A stretch of 64,000 bases of DNA from an uncultured Desulfovibrio sp. (GTDB lineage: Bacteria; Desulfobacterota; Desulfovibrionia; Desulfovibrionales; Desulfovibrionaceae): assembly GCA_913060505.1 (NCBI GenBank), contig CAJXRQ010000004.1, positions 1 to 64,000 on the forward strand, written 5' to 3'. Below, piece by piece: positions 25,298-33,105 of this stretch. The notes under the pieces are model-generated. The model did no database searches. It saw only the letters and a program-made list of their open reading frames with translations, and was not told the origin of the DNA. Numbering within the stretch: the first letter of the stretch is position 1; each line of letters begins with the position of its first letter. Position numbers and translations under genes: made by a program.

Positions 25298-25451
25298 ACT
25301 TTGATGGTCGTTTTTATTTATTTGATATTATTGATGATATTCAGGTGGATGGAGGGGGGGGATATTCTCTGGACATGACGAATGTAATACATTGAAGTTC
25401 GCAGTTTCGGCATGAATCCGTTTCATAATGCTTTGCCCATATGCTTTTTGA

Positions 25452-25466
25452 CCGATTGAAAATCGG
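25452..25466. promoter_or_regulatory. Candidate activator-binding palindrome
   Basis: CCGATT-GAA-AATCGG, a 6-bp inverted repeat about 160 bp upstream of the sigma54 promoter, a normal distance for an enhancer-like site. The rest of the 350-bp gap between the lyase and kinase genes (25248-25596) is AT-rich with no gene that I can support. Confidence 0.4.
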
Positions 25467-25596
25467 ACATGCAATAATGCATGGCTATTACAAAAGTCAT
25501 GGGGGTTTACAGGCAGGGTTGGTGTGATACCATAATTTAAATTGGTGCTGCTTTTATGGCTGAATTCACATTGTTACCTGATCTGAGTATTTCAGC

Positions 25597-28197
25597 ATGA
25601 TTTTAAAAAAAATCCTTGGGGAAATCAGTTCATTCTTTCGAAATACGACCCCACCTCGGCGTACGCTCGTTTTTTTGATTTTGTTGTGCGCGTTACTCTT
25701 TGTTTTGGGGTATGGCTCTGCAAATCTGTTGAAGCTTGAAAACAGGCGCAATGACCACGAGCTGTCGACCAAGCTCATCGCGCAACAAATACGGGTTATT
25801 CTCAGTGAACGTATTGAGATGGGAAAGCGGTTGGCACACAATCCGACTATCTTGCGACTTTTCAAACAACTTCCCGAGAACATGGATTCCCGGGCTCTCT
25901 TGAATACGGTCAACGAGATGGCCAACACCTCATTGATCTATGCAGTTGATAAATCCGGAAAGACCTTCGCCAGTGCGGATTCGGACGAGGCTCTTTTGAT
26001 AGGGAAGAATTACAGTTTCCGGCCATATTTTCAAAAAGCCATGGAAGGGAAAATTGCCCTGTACCCCGCCGTGGGAGCTTTTACCAACCTGCGTGGTATT
26101 CATATCGCCATCCCCGTTGTGGACGGTGCCGGAACCCCGCCTCTTGGTGCACTGGTCATGAAAATAGACATCAGGGAAATTGAGAGCATTTTTCGTTCAA
26201 GAGAAGAGAAACTGGCGATTGTTTCACCTGAAGGTGTAATACTTTCTTCCAATCAACCGGATTGGCTGCTGCGCTCATTGCGGCCTTTGCCTTCCGAAGT
26301 TCAGGACCGGCTCGGCAGAACCCGCCAGTTCATGCAGGACTCCATTGTTCCGCTCGACGTGAACTTGACCGGAGCCCGTGTGCGTATGGGCAAGTTCTTT
26401 TACAATATCATGCGTGAGCCTTTGCCCATTCCGGGATGGTTCGTGCTTTCCTGCCAAACTGATCTGCCTTTGGCGCCGTTGCCGCCGTTTCAGAAAACTT
26501 TATGGGAAGCCGGGCTGGCCGTGGCCGCCGGCCTTGCAGTGCTCATCTTTTTCCTCAGTGTCAACGTCATGAACAGAAAGCGCGCCGAGGAAGGACTGCG
26601 TAGGACCGAAGAGAAATATCGGAGCATTTTTGAGAACGCGGTCATGGGTGTTTACCAAAGCACTCCCGAAGGACGTTTTTTCGAAGCCAGTCCTTCCATG
26701 GCCTCCATCTTGGGATATGACGATCCAGCCGACCTGATCGAATCCGTCAAGGATATGCGCGATATTTATGTTGATCCGACAGATCGGGATGTCTGGCTCA
26801 ATTTACTCAACGAAAAAAAGTCGTTCAGCGGCTTCGAAACCCGTTATTTCAAGAAGGACGGTACTCCCATCTGGGTATCGCTTTCCACCCGGTTGGCCTC
26901 TAGCGAGACGGGAGGAGAGCAGTTTCTGGAGGGATTTTGCCTTGATATGAATGAGAAGAAAGAGGCCGTGGAGGCGTTGCGGCGCGAACGGGATATTCTT
27001 ACTCGTATTATGGCCACAAGCCCGGCAAGTATTGTGCTGAGTGACGTGGACGGCAATATCTCCTATGCAAATGCACAGGCCGAAAACCTTCTGGAGATTC
27101 AGCCGGTATCCGGTTCTCAGACGGAATACACACGGGCCAAGTGCCGGATGCGGCAACTGGACGGTTCTCCCATGGCGCGTCATGAATCGCCCGTGTGGAA
27201 AGCTTTGGAGCAGCAGGAAATAGTTCTCAAGGAACGTTGTATGCTTCAATGGCCGGAAGGTCGTCAGGTCTTGGTGTCCGTAAGTATTGCGCCTCTGTTT
27301 GATGCGGACGGCAATGCCACGGAATTCGTGGCGCTGTATGAAGACATTACAAGGACCGTACTTGCCGAGAAGGAAGCCGCGCAACAGCAGCAACAGTTGT
27401 TCGAGGCTGACCGCATGATTGCCATGGGGATTCTCACATCGGGCATAGCCCATGAAATCAACAATCCCAACACCTACATCATGTCTTCTGCTCAGACGCT
27501 GTCCCAGGCGTGGCGGGAAGCTGTCATGGTGCTTGACGAATACCATGAGGAAAACGGCGAGTTCGCTATCGGGGGGTTGCCGTACTCCACATTGCGCGAA
27601 ATGCTGCCGGCGTTGAACGCACGTGTTCTGGATGGTTCTCGGCGTATCGGGCGTATTATAAAAGAATTATTGGTTTTTTCTCGTCGAGAATCTACGAAAA
27701 CCACGGAGACTGTGGATCTGAACAAGGTTCTGACAACCGTGGAAGTTTTGCTTTCGAGTATGATCAAAAAGAGTACCCATCATTTTGCCATGCATCTTCA
27801 ACAGGGGGAGCTGTTGGTGGATGGTAATTTCCAGCGTCTTGAGCAGGTGCTTATCAACGTTTTGCAGAATGCCTGCCAGGCGTTGTCGGCTCCGGACAAG
27901 GGTATTCAAGTTGTTTCCCGCACGGATGAAGAAAAAGGGGTAGCCGTCGTTCAGGTTCATGACCAGGGCCAAGGCATCTCAGAAGAAAATCTGAATAGGG
28001 TCATGGATCCCTTTTTTACCACCAAACGGGATTCCGGAGGCACGGGGCTTGGGCTGGCGGTCTCCTCAACTATTGTGCACGACCTTGGAGGAACCCTTCA
28101 ATTCGAATCCCGGGAGGGGGACGGCACTACGGTGACCCTCTCCTTGCCTCTTAAACCGATTTCCCCCGCAACGGAGAATTCTGATGTCGAAATGTGA
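25597..28197 (+). CDS. Sensor histidine kinase with Cache and two PAS domains
   Basis: An 866-residue membrane sensor. Order: TM1 (about 22-44), a periplasmic DctB-like Cache domain (DKSGKTFASADS ... YSFRPYFQKAMEGK), TM2 (about 305-325), PAS 1 (about 340-455), PAS 2 (about 465-585), phosphoacceptor helix SGIAHEINNPN with His619, and a HATPase domain with NVLQNACQA, DQGQGIS and GGTGLGLAVS. The family autophosphorylates and passes phosphate to a partner regulator, here the next gene, with which it overlaps by 14 bp. The FRPYF motif is shared with dicarboxylate sensors, so an organic acid ligand is likely. It is divergent from the lyase-TRAP operon it probably controls. Confidence 0.93.
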   Translation: MILKKILGEISSFFRNTTPPRRTLVFLILLCALLFVLGYGSANLLKLENRRNDHELSTKLIAQQIRVILSERIEMGKRLAHNPTILRLFKQLPENMDSRALLNTVNEMANTSLIYAVDKSGKTFASADSDEALLIGKNYSFRPYFQKAMEGKIALYPAVGAFTNLRGIHIAIPVVDGAGTPPLGALVMKIDIREIESIFRSREEKLAIVSPEGVILSSNQPDWLLRSLRPLPSEVQDRLGRTRQFMQDSIVPLDVNLTGARVRMGKFFYNIMREPLPIPGWFVLSCQTDLPLAPLPPFQKTLWEAGLAVAAGLAVLIFFLSVNVMNRKRAEEGLRRTEEKYRSIFENAVMGVYQSTPEGRFFEASPSMASILGYDDPADLIESVKDMRDIYVDPTDRDVWLNLLNEKKSFSGFETRYFKKDGTPIWVSLSTRLASSETGGEQFLEGFCLDMNEKKEAVEALRRERDILTRIMATSPASIVLSDVDGNISYANAQAENLLEIQPVSGSQTEYTRAKCRMRQLDGSPMARHESPVWKALEQQEIVLKERCMLQWPEGRQVLVSVSIAPLFDADGNATEFVALYEDITRTVLAEKEAAQQQQQLFEADRMIAMGILTSGIAHEINNPNTYIMSSAQTLSQAWREAVMVLDEYHEENGEFAIGGLPYSTLREMLPALNARVLDGSRRIGRIIKELLVFSRRESTKTTETVDLNKVLTTVEVLLSSMIKKSTHHFAMHLQQGELLVDGNFQRLEQVLINVLQNACQALSAPDKGIQVVSRTDEEKGVAVVQVHDQGQGISEENLNRVMDPFFTTKRDSGGTGLGLAVSSTIVHDLGGTLQFESREGDGTTVTLSLPLKPISPATENSDVEM

Positions 28198-29611
28198 GAC
28201 GACCCGTTCCCGGGTGTTGGTGGTGGACGACGAATGGGAGGTTCTGGAAGGTTTTCGGCTTACGTTGATGTCTGGCGGAATCAATGACGTGATCACTTGC
28301 CAGGACAGTCGCAAGGTGATGTCACTGTTGGAACAGGATGACTCCATCGGCGTGGTCCTGCTCGATCTCATCATGCCTTACGTCAATGGGCAGGAACTTC
28401 TTCAGAGTCTTCAGCAAACGTACCCGCAAATTGCCGTTGTCGTCATAACGGCTTTGGATGAATTGACGACTGCAGTGGAGTGCATGAAGAGCGGCTCATT
28501 TGATTACCTCGTCAAACCCGTGGAGAATATTCGTCTGGTTTCCTGTGTGCAGCGCGCCAACAATCATCAGGCAATCATTCATGAAAACCGCGCTCTCAAA
28601 CGGCGGGTGCTTTCCGATACGCTGGATCATCCGGAGATTTTCTCCGGCATTATCACCCGGAGTCCAGCCATGCTTTCCCTGTTCCAATATGTCGAGGCCA
28701 TAGCTTCTTCTCCTGAAGCCGTGCTTATTACAGGGGAAACCGGGGTAGGGAAAGAATTGATGGCCCGCGCAATTCATGCCTTGAGCGGACGTGAAGGAAA
28801 GCTTGTGGCCGTAAATGTGGCCGGGCTGGATGAACAGAGTTTTTCAGACACGCTTTTCGGACATCGCAAAGGAGCTTTTACCGGCGCGGACTCCAGCCGT
28901 GACGGGTTGATCAAGACTGCCGAGGGCGGAACGCTGTTTTTGGATGAAATCGGAGATCTTGGGGCAGGGATGCAGGTCAAGCTGTTGCGTTTGTTACAGG
29001 AACAGGAATACTATCCTCTGGGGTCGGATTTGCCTCGCAAGGCGCAAGTACGCATCGTAGTTGCCACGCATTGTGATCTTTTGGCCAACGTAGGTACAAC
29101 TGTTTTTCGGCGAGATCTTTACTACCGACTCCAAACCCACCTTGTGCAGATTCCGCCCTTGCGGCAACGCAAGGAAGATCTGCCGCTTTTGGTGAATCAT
29201 TTCCTGGAATTGGCTGCCGAGACATTGAACAAGAAAACGCCCAGGCCTCCCAAGGAACTACTGCCGCTCCTGGAAAGCTATACTTTTCCGGGCAACATCC
29301 GGGAGTTGCAAACCATGCTTTTCGATGCCGTCGGTAATCATCAGGGTGGTGTCCTTTCCTTGGCTGCGATAAAGGAACGCATTTTCGAACATACTGAATC
29401 TCATGCTTCCTTAACCGGGGAAGATATTCAGGAAGAGAATTCATTTGCTTCTACCCGAACCCTGCCAACTTTGCAGGAGGCACGGACGCAATTGGTAGAA
29501 GAGGCCTTGCGACGCGCAGGCGGTAGCCAGACCATTGCAGCCCGGTATCTCGGGATCACCCAATCGGCTTTGAGCCGTCACCTGAAGCGCAGAAAGGAGT
29601 GCCTTTCATAA
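28184..29611 (+). CDS. Sigma54-dependent response regulator
   Basis: A 475-residue NtrC/DctD-class activator. Receiver domain with phosphorylatable Asp61 (VVLLDLIMP), central AAA+ domain with GETGVGKE (Walker A), GAFTGA (230-235, the sigma54 contact loop) and GGTLFLDEIGDL (Walker B), and a C-terminal Fis-type HTH (GGSQTIAARYLGITQSALSRHL, in part). It starts inside the kinase gene with GGAG ahead of the ATG. The intact GAFTGA loop plus the consensus sigma54 promoter in front of the divergent lyase gene make that operon its probable target. Confidence 0.95.
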   Translation: MSKCETTRSRVLVVDDEWEVLEGFRLTLMSGGINDVITCQDSRKVMSLLEQDDSIGVVLLDLIMPYVNGQELLQSLQQTYPQIAVVVITALDELTTAVECMKSGSFDYLVKPVENIRLVSCVQRANNHQAIIHENRALKRRVLSDTLDHPEIFSGIITRSPAMLSLFQYVEAIASSPEAVLITGETGVGKELMARAIHALSGREGKLVAVNVAGLDEQSFSDTLFGHRKGAFTGADSSRDGLIKTAEGGTLFLDEIGDLGAGMQVKLLRLLQEQEYYPLGSDLPRKAQVRIVVATHCDLLANVGTTVFRRDLYYRLQTHLVQIPPLRQRKEDLPLLVNHFLELAAETLNKKTPRPPKELLPLLESYTFPGNIRELQTMLFDAVGNHQGGVLSLAAIKERIFEHTESHASLTGEDIQEENSFASTRTLPTLQEARTQLVEEALRRAGGSQTIAARYLGITQSALSRHLKRRKECLS

Positions 29612-29660
29612 GAGCTTGATGCTTTGAATTTATTCAGGAAGGGGGGGAAGATTTTCCCTG

Positions 29661-29696
29661 TGCGCACGCGTTTTTTCAAAAAAGGACGCGTGCGCA
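29661..29696. other. Long palindrome after the response regulator gene
   Basis: TGCGCACGCGT / ACGCGTGCGCA, 11 bp perfect, continuing inward as T6/A6 with a GG bulge. It is 50 bp after the stop and probably forms the 3' end structure of the kinase-regulator message, though no T-run follows. Confidence 0.55.
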
Positions 29697-29712
29697 TTAC
29701 TTTGGTTTATGG

Positions 29713-29793
29713 TTGCCGCCAGGGCGAAGTGCGGTAGCCCTGGCGGCGTACTGAGGAGGCTGCGTTCACTTGGAGGGTTGAACGCGCGGTTTT
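29713..29793 (+). repeat. Two-hairpin element, copy 2
   Basis: An 11-bp stem GCCGCCAGGGC / GCCCTGGCGGC (29715-29747), linker GAGGAGGC (29753-29760), second stem GCGTTCA / TGAACGC (29762-29785) and then GCGGTTTTC. Same order and sequence blocks as copy 1 at 21411-21487. Both copies lie in the 3' intergenic region of a carboxylate-transporter gene on the minus strand. Confidence 0.7.
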
Positions 29794-29954
29794 CTGCTTT
29801 GGTTGTCGTTGGTGCTGTTCAGATTTGTTGGAGCATAGCGAAGCACATGATGGTGCGCGGCTCCCATGAGGAAGAAATGGTATCTTGCTGTTACGTGTCT
29901 GGCTCTGCATGCTCTCCAACGAAGCGGTGGCGTTGAATCTGTGAAGCTGCTCAT
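29766..29954 (-). CDS. Possible 62-aa protein downstream of the DASS transporter gene
   Basis: The frame has a good ribosome site (AAGGGAG 7 nt before the ATG) and encodes a basic, His/Arg-rich peptide starting MSSFTDSTPPLRW. Its 3' end runs into hairpin II of the repeat element. Composition (many Arg, His, Thr) is atypical, and no family is recognised, so it may be a chance frame. Reported because it occupies most of an otherwise gene-free 410-bp gap (29612-30020). Confidence 0.25.
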   Translation of the reverse strand: MSSFTDSTPPLRWRACRARHVTARYHFFLMGAAHHHVLRYAPTNLNSTNDNQSRKPRVQPSK

Positions 29955-29989
29955 GGTTTTCTCCCTTTGAATGAAGTTTTTATTGATCG

Positions 29990-30016
29990 GGCGGACGATG
30001 TTATCCGCCTTTTTTT
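29990..30016 (+). terminator. Plus-strand terminator in the regulator-DASS gap
   Basis: GGCGGA / TCCGCC stem (8-nt loop) followed by seven Ts on the plus strand. The nearest plus-strand gene ends 380 bp upstream, so either that message has a long 3' end or a separate RNA is transcribed in the gap. Confidence 0.75.
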
Positions 30017-30020
30017 GTTT

Positions 30021-31559
30021 TCATCGTATAACGGCCCATTCCGGCAGGGTGTGGAGGTCAATGCCCCAAAGAACTGGCAGAATATAGATGACGAAGATTG
30101 TTATGAGTATGGTTCCAAGGATGTTGAGCCATATACCTGTCTTGGCCATTTGCCCGATGGTTACGCATCCGCTGCCGAAAACAACTGCGTTGGGAGGCGT
30201 TGCCACGGGGAGCATGAAGGCGAACGATGCGGCGATTCCCGCCCCGATGATGGTAGCGTATGGATGAACTCCCATGGCGATTGCCGCGGCTCCCATGATG
30301 GGAACGAGTAGCGTTGCGGTTGCCGTATTGGAGGTGCTTTCCGTGAGCAGAGTGGTGAGTTGGACCACAATGGCTACGAAGACCAGCAGGTTGACGCCGT
30401 CGAGTCCGTTCAATTGCGAGGCGATGTATGCGGCAAGGCCGGTTTGGGAAAAGCCGTTGGCAATGGCCAAACCGCCACCAAACAGAATGATGACGTTCCA
30501 GGGAATTTTGACTGCAGTCTGCCAGTCCAGCAGGAATTGCCCTTTGCGCAGATTGGTGGGAATGGCGAACATTATCAAGGCCCCGAGAATGCCTATCGTG
30601 GTGTCATGTACACAGTTGAAATTGGGGAATATTGTATGGATCAGTGCCATTTTGGAAAGGAAACCACGGGCGAGCCAGAACGCCGCCACAAAACAACTGA
30701 CGGCTATGATCTTTTTTTCTTCCGGTTTCATGGGGCCGAGCTTCCGGATTTCCTCGGCTATGATTTTGGCACTGCCGGAAAGTTGCATTCCTTTCATCGG
30801 GAATAATACTCTGGTCAACAAAATCCAGGAGATGGCAAGCATTATGATGGACAAAGGGAGCCCGAACATCATCCATTGTCCGAAGCCTATCTGAATGCCG
30901 AACATTTTTTCCACCATGCCGACCATGACGGTATTGGCCGGGGTGCCGATAATGGTCGCAACACCGCCCATGGATGCAGCGTAGGCAATGCCCAGCATGA
31001 GACATTTCCCGAAGTTGGATTCCGGTCCGGTTGAGCCGCAGGCACGGATCATGGCTGAATCAAAGCCTGTGGCCTGTTTGATGACCGCCAGTCCGATGGG
31101 AATCATGAGCATCGTGGTTGCCGTATTGGAAACCCACATGGAAAGAAAAGCCGTGGCAACCATGAACCCGAGCACCATCCTGCCGGGGCTGGTCCCCACG
31201 AGCTTGATGGTGTGGATAGCCACACGCCTGTGCAGGTTCCAACGCTCCATGGTCACGGCCAGAAAAAAGCCGCCCATAAAAAGGTAGATCAGGTGGTTGG
31301 CGTAAGGGGCTGTTGCCATGCTTGACTTCATCACTCCGAGCAACGGGAAAAGTGCAATGGGAAGCAGGGATGTTGCAGGAATGGGAATGGCTTCCGTTAT
31401 CCACCAAATGGCCATCAGTGCGGTGACTGCCGCCACCCGCCATGCTTCTGTTTTCATCCCTTCCGGTGCCGGGAGAAGAAGCATTGCTATAAATACTGCC
31501 GGGCCAACGAAGAAGCCCGCATACTTGGCTCGTCCACTTTCTTCGGATTTGGTTCCCAT
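30021..31559 (-). CDS. DASS-family (SLC13/CitT-like) sodium:dicarboxylate transporter 1
   Basis: A 512-residue inner-membrane carrier with about 12-14 helices. DASS signatures: WWITEAIPIPATSLLPIALFPLLG near the N terminus (shown in part), the two SNT motifs (MWVSNTATTMLMIP and TESTSNTATATLLVP) that coordinate sodium and substrate, and FGSGCVTIGQM near the end. Members import succinate, fumarate, malate or citrate. The ATG has GAGGAACAT directly ahead. It lies downstream of a consensus sigma54 promoter and next to a DctB/DctD pair, which fits induction by dicarboxylate. A close paralogue lies at 58003-59547. Confidence 0.93.
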   Translation of the reverse strand: MGTKSEESGRAKYAGFFVGPAVFIAMLLLPAPEGMKTEAWRVAAVTALMAIWWITEAIPIPATSLLPIALFPLLGVMKSSMATAPYANHLIYLFMGGFFLAVTMERWNLHRRVAIHTIKLVGTSPGRMVLGFMVATAFLSMWVSNTATTMLMIPIGLAVIKQATGFDSAMIRACGSTGPESNFGKCLMLGIAYAASMGGVATIIGTPANTVMVGMVEKMFGIQIGFGQWMMFGLPLSIIMLAISWILLTRVLFPMKGMQLSGSAKIIAEEIRKLGPMKPEEKKIIAVSCFVAAFWLARGFLSKMALIHTIFPNFNCVHDTTIGILGALIMFAIPTNLRKGQFLLDWQTAVKIPWNVIILFGGGLAIANGFSQTGLAAYIASQLNGLDGVNLLVFVAIVVQLTTLLTESTSNTATATLLVPIMGAAAIAMGVHPYATIIGAGIAASFAFMLPVATPPNAVVFGSGCVTIGQMAKTGIWLNILGTILITIFVIYILPVLWGIDLHTLPEWAVIR

Positions 31560-31626
31560 ATGTTCCTCGTCTGGCTTTCAACCTTGAACTGTGGCCGGAG
31601 TTCTACGCCGCCGTGTGTTGAGAAGA

Positions 31627-31641
31627 GCAACGGACGTGCCA
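31627..31641 (-). promoter_or_regulatory. Sigma54 promoter of the DASS 1 gene
   Basis: Minus strand: TGGCACG-TCCG-TTGC, a perfect match to the extended sigma54 consensus. Expected start near 31615, about 55 nt before the ATG. The DctD-like activator gene ends 117 bp further upstream. Confidence 0.9.
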
Positions 31642-31698
31642 GAAGAAGGCCATTTGTAATATGCAGGAATACAATAATATTGTGGGAGGGGAGGAGGG

Positions 31699-31755
31699 CT
31701 GTCGGCGGATTCTTGCTTATTGTTGAGAGGAGCGTAAGCAAAAATCCGCCGACAG
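31699..31755 (-). terminator. Long hairpin at the 3' end of the dctD-like gene
   Basis: A 13-bp stem CTGTCGGCGGATT / AATCCGCCGACAG continuing, after one mismatch, into TTGCTTA / TAAGCAA, with a 15-nt loop containing GAGAGGAGC. It starts 4 bp after the stop. No T-run follows on the minus strand, so it may act as a Rho-type or processing barrier that insulates the DASS promoter. Confidence 0.6.
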
Positions 31756-31758
31756 ATT

Positions 31759-33105
31759 CTAGGTACGTTTCAGGCCGTATCGTTGCATTTTTTCATTGAG
31801 CGTACGGCGGGGAGTATGCAACTCGTCCATGACGTCCTTGATGTTCCAGGCGTGGCGTGCCAAGGCTTTTTGGATCAAGTGACGTTCGAACAGATTGACC
31901 TGCTCCCGGAGTGACATGGATGGATCATGATTATCCATAGCCTTTTCTGACAGCAGTTTCGGTATCCTTTCTCCCACTGCCATACCGGATAGCACAAACC
32001 GTTCCGCCAGGTTTTTCAATTCACGTACGTTGCCCGGCCAATTGTGGCTCATCATGATTGCCATGCTTGCCGTAGGTACAGAGTCAGCAGAACGGCCATA
32101 AGTATCTGCGGCGCGTTCCAGGAAAAAAGAAAAGAGAAGCGGAATATCCTCGGTCCTGTCGCGTAGGGGCGGTACCGTCAGTTCCACTGTATTCAGCCGG
32201 AAATACAGATCCTCACGGAGTCGCCCTTCCGCGATGGCCTTGCGTGGATCTTCATTCATGGCAGAGATAAGGCGAAATTCCACCGATACCGGCGTGTTAC
32301 TCCCCAGAGGGGTGATCTCCCGGCATTCCAGAGCCCGCAACAACTTGCTTTGGATGTCGAGCGGCATTGAATTTATTTCGTCCAGGAATAAGGTGCCGCC
32401 GCTGGCCGCTTCCAGCTTCCCTGTGCGATCGCCCCTGGCGCCGGTAAAGGCCCCGTTTTTATGGCCAAAAAGTTCGCTTTCCGCCATGCTCAGTGGAATG
32501 GCAGAGCAGTTAAGCGCAAGATACGCTCCCTTCTTTCGGTCGCTCATTTCGTGGATGGAACGGGCGATCACTTCCTTGCCCGTCCCTGTCTCTCCAAGAA
32601 GTAATACATTGGCAACTGTGGGTGCTATGTGGGCCATCTCCCGTTTCAATTCCCGCATGGGATTGCACGTGCCGATCAGTCGGGAATCGAGGCTCTCATT
32701 GTTTTTGAGTTCTTTCCGCAGTTCCCGGTTTTCCAGAATAAGCCGACGTTTCTCAAGAGCGCGCTTAATGGTTTCAATGATCTGCTCAGGGTCGAAAGGC
32801 TTTTCCACAAAGTCATATGCACCACCTCGAATGGCTTCCACGGCCATGGCGATATCTCCATGCCCGGTGAACAGGACCACGGGAATATGCGGATCAACAG
32901 CCGCAATTTTCTTTTGCAGGCCAAGTCCGTCGAGACCCGGCATTTTGACATCCGAAAGTACGATGCCCGGGTAGTCCGTGGTGATCATATTCAATGCGCT
33001 TTCTGCGTCCCCGAAGTCCATGACTTTGAAATCGGAAAGCTCCAGCCATTGTCTGGCCGAGTCGCGGACTGTTTGCTCGTCGTCAATGAGTATGACTTGC
33101 ATCAT
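31759..33105 (-). CDS. Sigma54-dependent C4-dicarboxylate response regulator (DctD-like)
   Basis: A 448-residue activator: receiver with Asp52 (GIVLSDVKMPG), AAA+ domain with GETGTGKE (171-178), GAFTGA (218-223) and GGTLFLDEINSM, and a Fis-type HTH at the end (ARHAWNIKDVMDELHTPRRTL). Strong overall resemblance to DctD, which drives dicarboxylate transporter genes from sigma54 promoters. Its start overlaps the kinase stop (ATGATG). The neighbouring DASS gene with its sigma54 promoter is the obvious target. Confidence 0.94.
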   Translation of the reverse strand: MMQVILIDDEQTVRDSARQWLELSDFKVMDFGDAESALNMITTDYPGIVLSDVKMPGLDGLGLQKKIAAVDPHIPVVLFTGHGDIAMAVEAIRGGAYDFVEKPFDPEQIIETIKRALEKRRLILENRELRKELKNNESLDSRLIGTCNPMRELKREMAHIAPTVANVLLLGETGTGKEVIARSIHEMSDRKKGAYLALNCSAIPLSMAESELFGHKNGAFTGARGDRTGKLEAASGGTLFLDEINSMPLDIQSKLLRALECREITPLGSNTPVSVEFRLISAMNEDPRKAIAEGRLREDLYFRLNTVELTVPPLRDRTEDIPLLFSFFLERAADTYGRSADSVPTASMAIMMSHNWPGNVRELKNLAERFVLSGMAVGERIPKLLSEKAMDNHDPSMSLREQVNLFERHLIQKALARHAWNIKDVMDELHTPRRTLNEKMQRYGLKRT

